NCBI GenBank assembly: GCA_007570785.1
Contig: ML662442.1
Coordinates: 33,651,909 to 33,715,908, forward strand
Length of the DNA stretch: 64,000 nt
DNA from: Antilocapra americana
Taxonomy: Eukaryota > Chordata > Mammalia > Artiodactyla > Antilocapridae
Direction of reading: 5' to 3'
The position numbers were made by a program, and so were the translations under genes. Below the pieces are notes generated by a model. The model saw nothing but the letters and a program-made list of their open reading frames with translations, had not been told where the DNA came from and did no database searches. Numbering within the stretch: position 1 is the stretch's first letter; the number at the start of each line of letters is the position of its first letter. Shown here one piece after another: positions 34,524 through 46,629 of this stretch.

Positions 34524-35082
34524 TATTAAAAAATACTCATTTTGCCTCTTTATGACAAAGATTGATTAGATGTATTCTAAAAAGCACTCACTGTACTCTA
34601 CTTTTATTCATATAGCAAATATTTGGGGATACTTATTACATGCCCGGCATTATAAACTATGTTTGGCTGGGACAGAACCAGAGCAACATTTGAGAAATGG
34701 ATTCTTTATTTCTGTTACAATTATTTTTATTCCTACAGTTTAAAAAATACAACTCCACAAATTCTGAGTCTTGAGTAAACTGAGCTTATAAACAAATTTG
34801 GTTACACTTTGGAAGCTTTACATTTGCTACCTCCAGTCCCACAAATGCTTGCAAAAGGAAATAGTATTTTTTGTTTCTCATCAAACACATTTGTTTCTTT
34901 AGCAAACTTTTCAATATTGAGGTATTTATTTTTGCTGATAGACTGAAACAAATGTTAGTTTTAGAAGAATTAAGATTTATAACATTCCATAAATTTTTCT
35001 GAGTGTGCCAGAGAATTTCTTGATAACGTACAGTCTGATAATGAGAGTGCTAAAGTTTCATTATTTCAAGGAGTGAAATTTT

Positions 35083-35690
35083 ATTGAAGTATGGCATACA
35101 TACAGGAAAAATGCACACTAATAAGTATACAGCTCAATGCTTGGTCGCAAAGTGAGCAGGCCTGTGTAACAGTTCTCAAACTAAAAGACAAAAGTCACCA
35201 GCATTCCAACAAACCCCATGTCTCCTTCCATCTACCACCTCCCACCCCGGCTCCAGTAACCGTTCTTCTGATTTGTGACATCTTGGACTACATTAGGCTC
35301 TCTTTTGAACTTTATATAAATAAAATCATGATAAAATTACAGCATTTTTTGCTCAACATAATGTTTTCAAGATTCATCCACTTGATTGTATGTAGTTGTA
35401 CTTCATTGTCACTGCCACGTGGTGTATTTCTTCATTTACCATGTTTTATTTACCCAGCCTACATTGATCACTAGACTGATTACAGTTTAGGATTATTGCA
35501 AAAAAAAAAATGCTTGTGTGAACATTAACATATTTATCACTTGGTAAAAAGTGAAAGCATTTCTGTTGGGACTGTCTTAGAAATTGAATAGCTACCTGCA
35601 TCTCAAGATAGGTATTGGTCCAGCTTTCATAGGTACTGCCAACCAGAGTGCTGGTAATCTCTTACACTTACTATTTCCCTTTGGACCCCA
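35083..35690 (-). mobile_element. Old L1 (L1M) 3' end, antisense
   Basis: Antisense pattern of an ancient L1 3' UTR: ttttattgaagtatggcat, aaaaatgcacactaataag, tgaactttatataaataaaa, gattcatccacttgattg, and a final agcatttctgttgggac. The open plus-strand frame at 35091-35474 is therefore an artefact of the repeat. Confidence 0.75.
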
Positions 35691-36534
35691 AGCTTAACAA
35701 TAATTGGAGAGAATTGGAGCGAATAATTTCTACATTTCTTTCAGGCCAAGAATTCTGTAATTTAGTACTTGTTTACAGTGGAGAGCACTGGCATCAATTT
35801 CAACAAAAGGCAAATCATTAGAGTTTGCTATTTGGTTTTCCATTTTATTTCTCTATTTGCATTTGCATCTGGATTTGACTGTTAATGAACCTGAGCATTC
35901 ACATTTTATGCTAAATAATGAAATTACGCTAAATGCTATAGAAGAGCTGGAAAGTTTTCTGGTTTACTCAGTCATATTTTTTCATGTAACACAGAATACT
36001 TTTTGCCAGGCTGATGGTAATAACTAGCCAAATGCAAAACAGTCTCTCCCTTCAATATTCCTGGTTATTTTCACTGGAGTCAATCAGGGATTATAGATAT
36101 ACATCTCTTTTGCTATTTTACACAAAACAAGTATTCAGTACTTATTGAACACATCCATTTTGTTGAATTGGGTTTTGGAGGGGGGAGGACTTTGGGGGTT
36201 TCATAGAATCCTGGTTCTGCCAACTGAATTTGGCCAAATGTTTAATCTCCCTTAGTCTTATTTTCTGCATCTGCAATGTGGAGAAATAATAAACCTTGTC
36301 TCATGGATCACTGTAAGAACAAATAATGTAGCACGTGTGAAACACTTCACAGAGTGCCTGCACATGATACCCAATAAATATCAGGTGGTGTTATTGTTGT
36401 CTTTTTAATTTTAAGATGAGTATTCTTCCAACCTCTGTCTAAAATAGTAAAGATTCCATTGTTCATACTTTGTGTATAGGCAGATATGCTATAAAGTCAA
36501 TCAGAACCTGACAGATTTTATTCTTCTTCCACAA
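35691..36534. other. Unique sequence with a MIR
   Basis: Unique apart from the sense MIR annotated at 36195-36405. Confidence 0.5.
36195..36405 (+). repeat. MIR SINE (sense)
   Basis: tRNA-like part decayed (atcctggttctgccaac). Core ccaaatgtttaatctccctt, then ttttctgcatctgcaatg, the ggatcactgtaagaac block and the 3' end cacagagtgcctgcacatg. Confidence 0.75.
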
Positions 36535-36979
36535 ATGTGTGTTGAGTATCTACTGTGTGCTATGTACTATGCAAGACATGACTAATTCGCTGCAATCAGT
36601 CCAGACACTGCCCTGGGCATACAGAGCTGATTTGCTTGCAAGTCCTTACATAGTGAATATATGGTGGGACTAGGCATGAAGGGGAAGTCCAGACACTATG
36701 AATTCCACAGAAGGGGCCCTTCACTCCAGGAAGACTTCATGGAAGAAGTGACAGCTCAGCTAACAATTGATAGATGCATAAGAGTTAACCAGTTAAGGGA
36801 AGGGTAAGGAATGTATAAGAGTTAGAGCATACCAAGCAGAGGAAACAACATGAGCAAACTGGAAGATTTTTCAGAAAGACTAAAGTCTAGAAGGCTAGTT
36901 ATGGGGACAAGAAAATGAAATGCGTCTAGAGAAAGGAGATGAGGCTAAAAAGGCAAGGAAGAGCCAATCCATTAAGGCC

Positions 36980-37558
36980 ACCTGATACAAAAAGCTGACT
37001 CATACTCCAATAGTTTGGCTACCTGATGCAAAAGTGAAAGTGAAAGTGAAAGTCGCTCAGTCATATCTGACTCTTTGTGACCCCATGGACTACACAGTCC
37101 ATGGAATTCTCCAGGCCAAAATACTGGAGTGGGTAGCCTTTGCCTTCTCCAGGGGATCTTCCCAACCCAGGGATTGAACCCAGGTCTCCTGCATTGCAGG
37201 TGGATTCTTTACCAGCTCAGCCACAAGGGAAGCCAAGAATCCTGGAGTGGGTAGCCTATCCCTTCTCCAGCAGATCTTCCCAACCCAGGAATCGAACCAG
37301 GGTCTCCTGCATTGCAGATGGATTTTTTACCAACTGAGCTATCAAGAGCCGACTTATTGGGAAAGACCCTGATTCTGGGAAAGATAGAAGGCAGGGGAGG
37401 AGGGGATGACAGAGGATGAGATGGTTGGATATCATCACTGATTCAATGGACATGAGTTTGGACAATCTCCATAAGATAACGAAGGACAGGGAAGACTGGT
37501 GTGCTGCAGCCCATGGGGTCACAAAGAGTCAGACACGACTGAGAACTGAACAACAACA
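36980..37558 (+). mobile_element. BovB 3' end (sense) interrupted by Bov-tA
   Basis: Sense BovB 3' terminus. The left piece (36977-37032) contains catactccaatagtttggct and acctgatgc. The right piece (37351-37558) contains gaaagaccctgattctggg, gatgacagaggatgagatgg, caatggacatgagtttgg and the 3' end cacgactgagaactgaac, with a caa-rich tail. The plus-strand frame at 37416-37697 starts with the BovB C-terminal residues (RWLDIITDSMDMS). A short BovB segment is present twice in the left piece (see findings). Confidence 0.88.
37033..37350 (-). mobile_element. Bov-tA SINE, dimeric form, inside BovB
   Basis: Antisense. A gtgaaa tandem tract (37033-37057) leads into a full SINE (37058-37235, with the ccatggact hairpin at 37083-37104). 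Then comes a second copy of the 5' half (37236-37350: tcctggagtgggtagcc, cagcagatcttcccaac, a ccaactgagctatcaag end). The mirror-image dimer is found in sense at 56812-57114. Confidence 0.9.
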
Positions 37559-38240
37559 ATTGAATGGTTTTAAATGTGAGTATCTTGATCAGATTTGTAT
37601 ATTAGAAAGACCATTGTTGGTGCAGAGTGAAGACTGGATTGGGTGTGAACAAGACAGGAAGCAGGAAGACCAGAGAGGAGGTTGGGACAGTAAATAGGGT
37701 GGAGGTACCAGCAATCTGGATTTAGGTGTTAACAGTGAAGATAGGGAGAGGAGGATGGATAGAAAGCAGCTCACATCTAGGATGGCACCCATAGTCCTGG
37801 CATAGACATTGGGATGGGCAGTCATAGTAGTCCATTAAGGAAGAAAACAGAAGGAAGAGGAGGTGGAAGTGGAAGATGGATGCATTCCAGTGGGGCTTGT
37901 TTGGCTTGAAGTGCCTATGTTATCTAAGGTGCAGACCAGTAAGTGTCGAATAAATAACATGTATTCAGGAGAGAAATCTTAGATGAAGATGTAAGTAACA
38001 TGCTGATTGCAACAGCCGTGTACATAGGACAGGCTGCTTAAAGAGAGTTGAGGGAGAGCAGACAGAGACCTAAAATAGTGCCCTGAGGAAAAGGCATAGT
38101 TAGGATATAGTTGGAAGAGTCACCTCAAACAACACTGAGAGGGAATGGGCACAGAGGTGGTAGGAACATGTAGATTGTGATTATCGTGATGGCCAATGGG
38201 ATCAAATGCTCTCAGAAGAGAATGAATGGCCAGTGCTGGC

Positions 38241-38810
38241 AGGTGCTGCCAAGTTGTGGAATGAGCTGGATACTGAGATGTGTAACCACCAGATCTGGTG
38301 ACAAGAAAATGTGTGGAAACTTTGCTAAGAAGAGGTTGTCTTTGAGCAAGTTGAATTACAAATAATAAATGGAAACATAACAAAGATTTAATGGCATTTC
38401 AGATAAATGTGATGACTAAATAGCATGTTATCTAACTAAGTTAGTAAGGTAATTACTCTGAGATCTGTTAAATACATATTTTAAAACTTAAATACGATAA
38501 CTACAAAATACCTACCACTTTAATCATGCTTTATTTTTATTTTAATGGGTTTTCATAACTGGTGTAACATATACCTTTGAATCATAAAAATGTTCTTTAG
38601 AAGAATATAGATAAATATATTAATCGAATTGTTAGAAACTCACCTCTTGATGGAACTCAGCTAAGAGTTCTGGAGAAACAGGAATGGGGTGAGGGAGAAC
38701 ATTCCTTTTAGAGAACTTCGTTTTGGAGACTTTTTGTTAATGTTGGAAAGGATAGCAGGTGGAAAAACAGCAAAGAGGAATTCCAATAGCAAGGAAGGTT
38801 CCTGTCCTTT
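38241..38810. other. Unique sequence
   Basis: AT-rich; no gene or repeat recognised. Confidence 0.5.
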
Positions 38811-41800
38811 GTTGTTGTTCTTCAGTCATTAAGTCGTATCTGACTCTTTGCGACCCCATATACTGTAGCACACCAGGCTTCCCTGTCCTTCACTGTCTCC
38901 CGGAGTTTGCTCAGATTCATGTCTATTGAGTCAGTGATACTATTTAACCATCTCATCCTCTGCCAACCTCTTCTCATTTTGCCTTCAGTTTTTCCCAGAA
39001 TCAGGGTCTTTTCCAATGAGTCAGCTTCGCATCAGGTGGCCAAAGTGTTGGAGCTTCAGCTTCAGCATCAGTCCTTCCAATGAATATTTGGGGTTGATTT
39101 TCTTTAGGATTGACTGGTTTGATCCCTTTGCAATCCAAGAAACTCTCAAGAGTCTCCTCCAACATCACAATTCAAAAGCATCAATTCTTGGGTGCTCAGA
39201 CTTCTTTATGGTCCAACTCTCACATCTGTACATGACTGGAAAAAACCATAGCTTTGACTATATGGATCTTTGTTGGCAAAGTGATATCTCTGCTTTGTTA
39301 CATGCTGTCTAGGTTGGTCATAGCTTTTCTTCCAAGGAGCAAGTGTCTTTTAATTTCATGGCTGCAGTCATAGTCTGCAGTGATTTTGGAGCCCAAGAAA
39401 ATAAATTCTGTCACTGCTTCCAATTTTTCCTCATCTATTTTTCATGAAGTAATGAGACTGGATATCATGATCTTAGTTTTTTGAATGCTGTTTTTTTAAG
39501 CCAGCTTTTCATTCTCCTCTTTCACCATCACCAAGAGGCTCTTTAAGTTCCTCTTTGCTTTCTGCCATTAGAATGGTATCATCTGCATATCTGAGGTTGT
39601 TGATATTTCTGCCAGCAATATTGATTCCAACTTCTGATTCATCCCAGCCCAGCATTTCACATTGTGTATTCTGAATATAAGTTAAATAAGCAGAGTGATA
39701 GTATAAAGCCTTGACAAATGCCTTTCTCAATTTTGAACCAGTCCATTGTTCCATGCCCCGTTCTAACTGTTGCTTCTTGACCTCTATACCGGTTTCTCAC
39801 GAGATAAGTAAGATGGTCTGGTATTCCCATCTCTTTCAGAATTTTCCAGTTTTTTGTTATCCACACAATCAAAGCCTTTAACATAGTCAATGAAGCATAA
39901 GTATATGTTTTTCTGGAATTCCTTTGCTTTCTCTATGATCCAATAGATGTTGGCAATTTGATCTCTGGTTCCTCTGCCTTTTCTTTTTTTTTTTTTTTTA
40001 GTTTTATTTATTTTTTTTTTATTAAACATTTTTTTTATTAGTTTTGCCAAACAATGACATGATATTGCCATGGGTTCACATATGCTCCCCCTCCAGAACC
40101 CCCCTCTCTCCTCCCTCCCCCCAGGAAATCTCGTTGCACCAGTCCCAAGCATCAATCCTGGGCCGGCTATTGCTTAGACATATGATAATTAACATGTTTC
40201 AATGCCATTCTCCCATATCATCCCACCCTTTCCCTCATCCATAGAGGCCCTGAGTCTATTCTATACATCTGTGTTCCTTTTGCTGTCTCGCATGCTGGGT
40301 TCTCGTTACCGTCTTCCTAAATTCCATATATATGCGTTAATATACTGTATTGTTGTTTTTGCTTCTGGCTTACTTCACTCTGGATAATGGGCTCCAGTTT
40401 CGTCCATCTGAGTAGAACTGATTCAAATGAATTTTTCCTTAATGCTGAGTAATATTCCATTCCTCTGCCTTTTCTAAAGCTGGCTTGGACATCTGGAAGT
40501 TCTTGATTCATGTACTGCTGAAGCCTAGCTTGAAGGATTTTGAGTGAAACCTTACTAGCATGCTAAATGAGCATGATTATACAATAGTTTGTACATTCTT
40601 CAGTACTGTCCTTCTGCTGAGGTTTCCAAATTTGCTGGCATATTGAGTGCAGCACTTTCACAGCATCATCTTTTAGGATTTGAAATAGCTTCAGCTGGAA
40701 TTCCATCACCTCCACTAGCTTTGTTCATAGTGAAGCTTTCTAAGGCCCACTTGACTTGGCACTCCAGGATGTCTGGCTCTAGCTGAGTGACCACACCGTC
40801 ATGGTTATCCGGGTCATTAAGACATTTTTTGTATAGTTCTTCTGTGTATACTTGCCACGTGTTTTTAATGTCTTCTGCTCCTGTTAGATTCTTACCATTT
40901 CTTCCCTCTATTCTGCCCATACTTGCATAAAATATTCCCTTGCTATCGCCATTTTTCTTAAATCTCTAGTCTTTCCCATTCTATTATTTTCCTCTACTTC
41001 TTTGCACTGTTCACTTAATAAGGTCTTCTTTCCTTCTTTCTGTTCTCTGAAAGTCTGCACTCCGATAGGTATATTTTTCCCTTTCCCCCTTGCTTTTCAT
41101 TTTTCTTTCCTCAGCTATGTGTAAAGCCTCCTCAGACAACCACATTTGCCTTCTTTCATTTCTTTTTCTTTGGAGTGGTTTTGGTCACTGGCTCCTATAT
41201 GGTGTTGCAAACCTCTGTCCATAGTTCTTCAGGCTGTCTGTCTACCAGATCCAATCTCTTGAATCTATTTATCACCTCCAGTGTATAATTATAAGGGATT
41301 TGATTTAGGTCATACCTGAATGGTCTAGTGATTCTCCCTACTTTCTTCAATTTATGCCTGAATTTTTCAATAAGGAACTGATGATCTGAGCCACAGTCAG
41401 CTTCAGGTATTGTTTTTGCTGACTATATAGAGCTTCTCCATCTTTGGTTGCAGAGAATAAAATCAGTCTGATTTTGGTGTTGACCATTTGGTGACGTCCA
41501 TGTATAAAGTTGTCTCTTGTGTTTTTGGAAAAGGGTGTTTGCTGTGAACAGTGTGTTGTCACTGTGTTCTCTTGACAAAACTCTGTTAGCCTTTGCCCTG
41601 CTTCCTTTTGTACTCCAAGGCCAAACTTTCCTGTTGCTCCAGGTATCTCTTGACTTCCTACTTTTCCATCCCAATCACTTGTGATGAAAAGGACATCTTT
41701 TGGGGATGTTAGTCCTAGAAGTCTTGTAGGTCTTCATAGAACCATTCAACTTCAGCTTCTACAGCATCAGTGGTTGGGGCATAGACCTGGATGGCTGTGA

Positions 41801-42445
41801 TGTTGAATGGTTTGCCTTGGAAACAAACAGAGATCATTTGGTTGTTTTTGAGATTGCACTCAAGGACTGCATTTCAACTCTGTTTTTGACCAGGCGGACT
41901 ACTCCATTTCTTCTAAGGGATTCTTGCCCACAGTAGATACAATGGTCATCTGAATTAAATTCACCCATTCCCGTCCATTTTAGTTCACTACTTCCTAAGA
42001 TGTCAGTGTTCACTCTTGCCATCTCCTGCTTGACCATGTCCAATTTACCATGATTCATGGACCTAACATTCCAGGTTTCTATGCAGTATTATTCTTTTTA
42101 GCCTTGAACTTTACTTTCACCACAAGACACATCCACAACCGAGTGCGGTTTCCGCTTTGGCGTAGTAGCTTCATTCTTTTTGGAGTAATTGTCCTCCACT
42201 CTTCCCCAGGAGCATATTGGACACCTACTGACACTCATCCTTCAGTGTCATATCTTTCTGCCTTTTCATTCTGTTCATGGAGTTCTCGTGGCAAGAATAC
42301 TGGAGTCACTTGCCATTCGCTCCTCCAGTGGAACTACGTTTTGTCAGAACTCTCTACTATGACCCATCTTGTGCACAGCATGGCTCATAGCTTCATTGAG
42401 TTATGCAAACTCCTTCGTAATGACAGAGCTGTGATCCATGTCCTT
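38811..42445 (-). mobile_element. Near-full-length BovB LINE, decayed, with L1 insert
   Basis: About 3.15 kb of BovB (excluding the 475-bp L1 at 39985-40459) runs antisense from the 3' terminus at 38811 to near its 5' end at about 42445. Minus-strand pieces show the gene order. The N-terminal endonuclease is at 41834-42058 (KQEMARVNTDILGSSELKW, GEFNSDDHCIYCGQESL), with its C-terminal part at 41347-41674. A linker lies at 40666-40920 (DPDNHDGVVTQLEPDILEC). RT follows at 39784-40155 and 39509-39754, with GRNINNLRYADDTILMAES retained. The C-terminal part is at 38822-39016. Multiple frameshifts and stops make it a pseudogene. It is the most complete RTE copy in the window. Confidence 0.94.
39985..40459 (-). 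mobile_element. Ruminant L1 3' end inserted in BovB, perfect TSD
   Basis: Antisense bovid L1 of 475 bp: a T-rich (antisense poly-A) start, atgacatgatattgccatgg, ccccctccagaaccccc, then gcatgctgggttctcgttac, to a 5' truncation at ctgagtaatattcca. The target-site duplication ttcctctgccttttct (39969-39984 and 40460-40475) is perfect over 16 bp and is BovB sequence, so the L1 is younger than the BovB. Confidence 0.97.
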
Positions 42446-43626
42446 TCATTTACATATATGCAGAGTCAATCTCAGAGAGAGAATAAGCTCCTTGGAGGAA
42501 AAGTCAGTGATTCATTATTGTGAGTCAAGAGGACACTTGTTATAAATTGTAAGCCAGAGAAACAAGTTCTGTTTCCCCTGCCCTGTACCTCTGTTGAAAA
42601 TTAATTTTCTTCAGGATTTTTTTTCCTGGTGGCTGTCATTTACAGTATCATCCACTCAGACCACTTTTATATTTCCACCAGCAGCTCCTGTTGGGGAACC
42701 AAGTTAAGCATAGCAATTTAGTTTTGGAGTGTGTAGGAAGGCTATGTGAAAGCACTGCTTCCAAGTCATCTATAAATGTGGGGTGTGTTTATCCTCACGT
42801 TTTGCACCAGGTGCAAGCCCAGTTTAATGCGTGAGATTTGTGTTTAAAAGAGATTTGAAAAGGATCATGTTTGGGGACTTTTTCCTTTTAAAAATAGGTA
42901 AAGTCACTTAGGATGATGGTATGGCTCCTTTCACGGACAGGGCATGTTCCCACAGTTGCTTCAGTGCTCGAGAGCAGAGCTGAGGATCTGGTTGCTCCAT
43001 GGAGCAATTGGTCTGTGGCAGGGCTACGCAGGGTACCCCTTACCCTCATCTTCCACCTCCTGAGTGAGCACCCCTGCTCTGGGCATGGGGCATTCTGTTC
43101 TCACTTTATCTCCAGCAGAGTCCTGAGGTTGACACTCCAATTGTATTCACTTTACTGAAAGGAAAATTCAGCACCTGAGAAATTAAGTAATTTGTCCAAG
43201 TACACAACTAATAAATAACAAGACCTGGGTTCAATCCCAGGTTTTTCCACAATGACATAATGAAAATAAAAGAGTGGTGTGCTTGCTTTGTTAGTTTTTG
43301 GTTTTAGTTTTTTTGGCTTTTTGCTTTCTATCCAAGTTATGAATGGAGAACAGAAAACTAATAGTGTGTTTGTTCTAACACAGGCTTCACTTTTCTTTTT
43401 TTCTCCTTTCTTTCAATATTCTTTCTTTTCCTTTATTCTATATGTCTGTTTATATTTTATATTTTCTCTGTAGACCACTTAAAATAGAGGAAGAAGGGAG
43501 ATATTTTATTGAGATAAAGAGATATATTAAAATTTAGTACCATAATCAAACAAGATATATAATTGAGTCAAACACATTCACGTTAAAGCATGAGATATTA
43601 TTCCACAAAATAATTAGCATAAAGTT
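42446..43626. other. Unique sequence with a MIR
   Basis: Apart from an antisense MIR (43105-43250), no repeat or gene was recognised. Plus-strand frames at 42050-42523 overlap the BovB 5' end and its flank and are not real. Confidence 0.5.
43105..43250 (-). repeat. MIR SINE (antisense)
   Basis: actttactgaaaggaaaatt, then a tgagaaattaagtaatttgt block, gtacacaactaataaataac, and tgggttcaatcccagg as the antisense tRNA-like B box. Confidence 0.7.
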
Positions 43627-44370
43627 GTTCAACAAATGCTTCTTTTTTAAAAAAAGTTTATTTTATTTTTATTAGTTATTTGGCTGCTCCAGTTCTTAGT
43701 TGCAATATATGGAATCTAGTTCCCTGACCAGGGATTGAACCTGGGCCCTCTGCATTGGGAGCACAATCAGCCACTGGACCACCAGGAAAATCCTAACAAA
43801 TACTTCTTGAGCACCTACTACTTATGTATATAGGGCTCTCCTATATGCTGGGTCAAAGGCAGCACACAAACCAGATGGCAGATGGCAGATGGCCTGCCTT
43901 CCTGGAGCTAACATTCTAAGTGGGAGTGGAGGATGAAGAAGGTAGGCAGTAAACACATGTATAACAAGAAGAGTTGTGAAAGAGAAGGCAAAGTCAAGTA
44001 GAAAGGGAGTGCCAAGGGAATGGGAGGAGAGGGATTGTCAGGGAAGACATGTCATGGAAGAGTCAGCGAAGACACTTGAGATGAGTTAAAGTTTGATAGA
44101 AACCACAGCGAGCAAACCCCAAGATGCACTGCATCTCAGGAAGAGGAAGCCTGACCAGCAAGCCCAGAGTCAGGAACTCGCCGAGTGTTTGTGTGTTCCT
44201 ACCCCTGCCTTCTTCCAGGCCAGGAGCCCAGGTGACCAAAATGAATAGGTAAGGGGAATGGAGAATGGCTAGGGAGCTACTGAATCAGACGAGCAAGGAA
44301 ATAGGGCAGGTGGTTTGATGTCATAGGGTCCTATAGACCATGTATGGACTTTATTCAAATCTAATAAGCA
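43627..44370 (-). repeat. L2-like repeat (antisense), split by CHR SINE
   Basis: ttcaacaaatgcttctt is followed (after the SINE) by gagcacctactacttatg, then tgcctgccttcctggagc, aacattctaagtgggagtgg and a purine-rich run to about 44370 (gggtcctatagaccatg). This is the best-preserved member of the series seen at 31850 and 36535. Confidence 0.65.
43645..43794 (-). mobile_element. CHR-type SINE (antisense) with TSDs, inside L2
   Basis: An antisense A-rich tail (T-run), tatttggctgctccag, gtgcaatatatgg-type region, tagttccctgaccaggg, attgaacctgggccctctg, and ccactggaccaccagg as the antisense tRNA head. TSDs aacaaatgcttctt (43631-43644) and aacaaatacttctt (43795-43808) differ at one base. Confidence 0.92.
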
Positions 44371-44904
44371 AATCACATTTAGAGTTAATATTGCTTTAAT
44401 GATGTCCAACCCAAGTTTTATGAGTTTACTCCTCTTTTAGGTTTCCTTTCTGTTATAAATAGATTCAGTTGGATGATTTGTCTTGAAACTAAGGAGAACA
44501 GGATCAGAAAATAAGCAAGCTGCCACTCCCCTCTCATTCCCCAGGGCAGGCTACAATAAAAGATCACAGATTTCTCTGGTCTCACTGCAAAAGATCAGAG
44601 CTCTCCATGAGATGAACCACTCCCGACATAGCATATGTCTCCCGACTTGCATATTTTTCCATCTCTGCTCCCTCACCCACTGCCATTTATTAATACCCTA
44701 AAGTCCAGGAACCATGTCTCCAGCAGCTGAATTTTCTTCTGCTTCTGCCCACTTGCTTGACCTAGGAAATAAAACCCACTGTCATCCTCTATGCTCCCCA
44801 CTGAACCCCCTGCTGACCCCATGTGCATTCAATCCACTTGAGTCTCCTAGGTAATTCCTTCCGGCTCGCTCTTGCCCACCTGAAGGGATCTGTACAGCAA
44901 AAAT

Positions 44905-45025
44905 CTGAAGGTAAAATAATCTTGACCTTTCTGAGTCATGGATTTTTCATCTACAAAATGGGCCTGATCTTTCCCAGCCTGCAGAATTGTTATATGAGGT
45001 AGTAGCTATTAATAAAGCGATTGTG
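44905..45025 (+). repeat. MIR SINE fragment (sense)
   Basis: ttgacctttctgagtcatgg, ttcatctacaaaatgggcc, a gcagaattgttatatgagg block. Core only. Confidence 0.6.
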
Positions 45026-46629
45026 GCTGATTCCAGGTTAGTCCTTGATCTAATAGGAGAAGAAGGAAGGCAGAAAGATAATACCAGGAACTTAAAATAG
45101 AAGAAACGGGGATGAAGATTCCTTATATTTACCATACTGCCACTTCTGAGTTCAGAAGAGTTTTCTAGAATGAGGTAACACAAAATATGTTAGTTCAGGA
45201 CCAAAGCTTATCTCTCTGTCAATATGGTGTGATGGGGATCTGCCTCTTTGAAAACATGAAGATGAAAGGGGGCATCAGGCAATCCCTGCCCTTAAAGAGT
45301 GACCAGAAGGAAGAGAATATAAATGAAGTTATAGAGACAACATTTGGAAAATTAGGAGGTATAACAGAATTCCAATAGATTATGTAACTATTCCAACCTC
45401 TTGTCACTTAATAGGGGATTGTTGAGCAGGATTCTGTTAGCTATGCTGAGGCAGAGCAGACTCAGTGTCAGCGCTCTCACACCCCACCAGCACAGGACAT
45501 ACAAGAGGCTACATATCAGCTGTAAGTTCTCTGCGGAAGTCTAGACTAAACAACAGAGGCTACTCTCTGAATGGCAGCAATCATATTACCACTAACACAG
45601 ACATGGGGCAATCCAGGGATGTTTTGATGGACGAGTTAAACAGAGAGACTGGGGATATTCAAGCACATGTGTAGGGCTTCAACCATTCTCTGGGATGAAG
45701 ACTTCAACTCTTTGTAGAGTCAAGAGGGACCAGAGGAGTTGGAGGAGACTAGGACTAACATGGGCAAACTAAGAGTGTGGAAATTATTAACCAGGTATTA
45801 AGGCAAATTCAGTTAACAAAACTGAGATCCAATAAATCAAGACAAGGTAGCAAAAGTTACATGGTGCCAATCCTGTAACCCTGCATCCCTTCCAGCTGAG
45901 GTGGGCTCTGACTGGTGCCTGAGTCTGGGAGATTAGGCCAAAGGAAAAAGAGGCAGAGAACTGAACCAGAGCTCACCTCTTCATCTGACAAGCTCTTAGC
46001 AAAATCCATGGTAGCCTCTGGATTTTCTTACCCTGCAAGATGAAATTCTGAGAAAATGAGAAAAGCGAATCTGTAGAGTTGTTTGGGAGTTTCAAATTCT
46101 TTATAAAAACCAATTCTTGCTTAGCTCATACAGTTACAGAATTATTTTTAATTATCTAAAATCTCATCTCCAACTGAATTTTAGTGAATTATGTCCTAAA
46201 AAACTTTAAAATTCTGGAGTCAGAAGTAAAGACATTTAGAATATAGGTGTGTTAATAATAGTTAATGAAGCCTAAAAGTGGTGTGTGCTGTGCATACGTG
46301 AGTACATTGAGAGACACACAATTGTGAACTTGCAAAGATGGATTCTTTTTCTTTAAAAATAGAAGAAAAATGCGTGCTAATATTGACAATTAAGACTAAA
46401 ATTATCTTTTGAATAAATCAAGGGGCATAAATGGGAATTTGCCAATTTACAATTAACTCAGGCACAGAATAGGAGAGAATAGGAGAGAAGAGGAGAGCGG
46501 AACATTGTTGAGTTGGAAAAGAACGACCTTATAAATACTGGCACAAGAACTTATGTTTTCCTACTTTAATTTACAGTTTGCAAAGTGTTGATATAATTTT
46601 CTACATTTTATATAATTTGATTGTAAGTG

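Larger units (their letters stand above)
31425..35080. other. Unique sequence, 3.7 kb, with an L2-like stretch and a conserved-looking block
   Basis: It holds an L2-like fragment (31850-32510), a (CA)-rich patch near 33187-33215, the conserved-looking block at 33430-34090, and an exact 19-bp tandem duplication at 34486-34523. No exon was recognised. Confidence 0.5.
36535..38240 (-). repeat. L2-like repeat split by BovB and Bov-tA
   Basis: The left part (36535-36979) starts as an antisense L2 3' end (gagtatctactgtgtgctat) and continues with tggaagaagtgacagctcag, aggaaacaacatgagcaaac and ggaagagccaatccattaagg. The right part (37560-38240) resumes with gaatggttttaaatgtgag and ends near atcaaatgctctcagaagag. 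The interior is BovB plus Bov-tA. The family is uncertain, but the layout matches the copies at 31850 and 43795. Confidence 0.5.

Noticed and set aside
42050..42523. 157-codon plus-strand frame
   Set aside because: It runs antisense over the BovB 5' end into flanking DNA and has no recognised protein.
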